Assembly: GCF_002086455.1 (NCBI RefSeq)
Contig: NZ_MVHC01000003.1
Coordinates: 1-64,000 of the forward strand
Direction: 5' to 3'
Length of the DNA stretch: 64,000 nt
DNA from: Mycolicibacter algericus DSM 45454
GTDB lineage: Bacteria; Actinomycetota; Actinomycetes; Mycobacteriales; Mycobacteriaceae
Part shown: one piece after another, positions 62,573 to 64,000 of the stretch
Layout of the letters: each line of letters opens with the position of its first letter
How positions within the stretch are numbered: position 1 is the first letter of the stretch
Translations under genes and position numbers: made by a program
The notes under the pieces: generated by a model
What the model was told of the DNA's origin: nothing
The model's database searches: none
The model's input: the letters and a program-made list of their open reading frames with translations, nothing else

Positions 62573-64000
62573 TCACGACCCGGCGGCATCGTCGAAGTGC
62601 ACCGTCGCACGGGTTCCTCGGGCGCCCGGGGTGCCGTCGGACCACTTCACCGGCTCGCCGGCGTAACGCCCCGGCGCCGCCCACGACGTCAGCGCACCGA
62701 GCACCATCATCACCGCCGCGGCGGCGAACACCACCGCCAACCCGGTATGGAACGGCCCGGAGATCAGTTGCGGGAAGAAGCTGTGCCCGGTCAACATCTG
62801 GGCGTCGACACCGGGATGGTCCAGCGCACCGGAGGGCCCCAGCAATTCGCCGATCGGGTTGTAACCCAGAAACGCCGCGAACAGGCTGCCCACCGGCGGG
62901 GTGTTGGCCACCTGTTCGGCGACCTCGGCGGGCACTCCCCGCTGCTGCAACCCCGCACCCATCGCCTCCGGCAACGTGTTCGCCAGGCCGATCACCATGA
63001 GGGAGAAGAAGATACCGATCGACAATGACGTGCCGGCGTTGAAGAACGTGGCCCGCACACCCGAGGCGGCACCGCGCTGCGCGGCCGGGACGCTGGACAT
63101 GACCACAGCCGTGTTGGGCGCGGTGAAAATCCCGCCGCCGAGTCCGTTGAGGAAGACCAGCGCCGCGAAGATCCGATAGTCGAAGTCGACCGGAAGCAGC
63201 ACCAGCGCCACGAACGTCACCGCCATCAGCGCCATCCCACCGACGGCGAACGGGCGGGCGCCGTGCCGGTCGGACAGCGACCCGGCCACCGGACCGGCCA
63301 ACAGGAAGCCCACCGTCATCGGCAGCAGGTAGATGCCCGACCACAGCGGGGTGGATTCGAAGCTGTAGCCGTGCAGCGGCAACCAGATCCCCTGCAGCCA
63401 GATGATCAGCATGAACTGCATGCCGCCGCGCCCGATCGCCGCCAGTAGCCCGGCCGCGTTGGCCATGCCGAACGCCGGGATCTTGAACAGCCGCACATCG
63501 AGCAGCGGCGCGGCGACCTGCAGTTCGATGACGCAGAACAGCGCCAGCAGCGCCACCCCCAGCGCCAGCGAACCCAGCACCACCGGACTTGTCCAACTAG
63601 TCGGCGAATCACCATGCGGCTGAATGCTGTAGGTGATCGCGGTCAGCACCACGGTCAGCCCCAGACCCAGCGTCACCGTTCCCGCCCAGTCCAGCTTGGC
63701 CGGTGCACGCTCGCCGAGTTCGTGCAGCGAACGCATCGACCAGACGGTGCCCAGCACCCCGATCGGCACCCCGACCCAGAACACCGCCCGCCAATCCCAC
63801 TCCGACAACAGCCCGCCGATCAGCAGGCCGACGAAGGAGCCGGCGACCGCCGCCACCTGGTTGACCCCCAGCGCCATGCCACGCTGATTGGCCGGGAAGG
63901 CGTCGGTGATGATCGCCGCCGAGGACGCGAACAGCATCGCCCCGCCGACGCCCTGCACCACCCGCCAGCCGATCAGCCACCGGGCGCCGGCGCCGAGGTC
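62573..64000 (-). CDS. DHA2 (14-TMS) drug:H+ antiporter, MFS (5' end beyond window)
   Basis: 475 residues of a multidrug efflux MFS protein are visible; the N-terminus is outside the window. The first visible part is RWLIGWRVVQGVGGAMLFASSAAI, the family's motif C region (elements IGWRVVQGVGGAM), then NQRGMALGVNQ, WRAVFWVGVPIGVLG and a run of hydrophobic helices. GSLSDRHGARP is the second-half motif A. The EmrB/QacA type exports hydrophobic compounds. A specific drug cannot be named. Confidence 0.88.
   Translation of the reverse strand, partial: DLGAGARWLIGWRVVQGVGGAMLFASSAAIITDAFPANQRGMALGVNQVAAVAGSFVGLLIGGLLSEWDWRAVFWVGVPIGVLGTVWSMRSLHELGERAPAKLDWAGTVTLGLGLTVVLTAITYSIQPHGDSPTSWTSPVVLGSLALGVALLALFCVIELQVAAPLLDVRLFKIPAFGMANAAGLLAAIGRGGMQFMLIIWLQGIWLPLHGYSFESTPLWSGIYLLPMTVGFLLAGPVAGSLSDRHGARPFAVGGMALMAVTFVALVLLPVDFDYRIFAALVFLNGLGGGIFTAPNTAVVMSSVPAAQRGAASGVRATFFNAGTSLSIGIFFSLMVIGLANTLPEAMGAGLQQRGVPAEVAEQVANTPPVGSLFAAFLGYNPIGELLGPSGALDHPGVDAQMLTGHSFFPQLISGPFHTGLAVVFAAAAVMMVLGALTSWAAPGRYAGEPVKWSDGTPGARGTRATVHFDDAAGS

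Noticed and set aside
62178..62666. 162-codon + strand frame in the intergenic region
   Set aside because: It lacks a ribosome site, runs into the MFS gene antisense and has no protein-like composition.

Overview
The window is a GC-rich actinobacterial chromosome segment, almost certainly from a Mycobacteriaceae species. The evidence is two mycolic-acid cyclopropane-synthase-type methyltransferases, PGRS-repeat proteins, groEL2 behind two CIRCE operators, mycofactocin-coupled SDRs, and a long series of genes that, from memory of M. tuberculosis H37Rv, run in the order of Rv0424c to Rv0462 (inverted here). No rRNA, tRNA or CRISPR array was seen. Species-level identity cannot be fixed from the sequence alone; exported PGRS proteins without a PE domain argue against M. 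tuberculosis itself.

Layout. 1-1842: a signal-peptide PGRS-repeat protein, cut by the window start. 2.3-4.8 kb: a small integrative element (HUH Rep, MerR-type excisionase, tyrosine integrase) with 11-bp iterons. 4.9-7.0 kb: a CMD-domain protein and a fused two-domain lipid (prenol) kinase. 7.1-9.0 kb: two mycolic acid methyltransferases. 9.0-16.0 kb: lpdC, a VapBC-type toxin-antitoxin pair, and the block of small membrane proteins, DUF779 protein, aldehyde dehydrogenase and prolyl oligopeptidase (Rv0461 to Rv0457c order). 16-27 kb: a mixed metabolic segment (flavodoxin-like reductase, membrane protein with an aldehyde dehydrogenase, DinB-like protein, baeRF-type protein, D-aminoacylase, aldo/keto reductase, two PPOX-fold proteins, MBL-CobU fusion), interrupted by an AbiEi/DUF559 gene lying between 47-bp inverted repeats. 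27-31 kb: groEL2, a TetR/SDR divergent pair and an M24 peptidase. 31-36 kb: a helicase, a second short PGRS-type exported protein and a bPH-domain pair. 35.8-41.4 kb: moeA, psd, pssA, a secreted chorismate mutase and a CDC48-like AAA ATPase. 41.5-50.4 kb: an accessory oxidation island (three mycofactocin-type SDRs, two aldehyde dehydrogenases, a P450, a double-CMD protein, two TetR regulators) lying exactly between the Rv0435c and Rv0434 orthologues. 50.5-61.9 kb: LON-domain protein, YbdK ligase, sodC, virR, DUF3263, def, GNAT, xthA, Rv0426c-like, ctpH and Rv0424c-like. 61.9-64 kb: a small gene with a structured leader, then an MFS exporter running off the end.

How the parts work together. 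The 41.5-50.4 kb island looks like a regulated alcohol-to-acid oxidation pathway: a P450 would introduce the hydroxyl, mycofactocin-linked SDRs oxidise it, and aldehyde dehydrogenases finish the conversion. Each TetR has a palindromic operator next to the genes it probably controls, and one operator motif occurs twice. psd and pssA overlap and form the phosphatidylethanolamine branch. The strongest candidates for something undescribed are the inverted-repeat-bounded AbiEi gene, the compact Rep-Xis-Int element with iterons, the PE-less exported PGRS family, and the fused polyprenol kinase/DUF92 protein.
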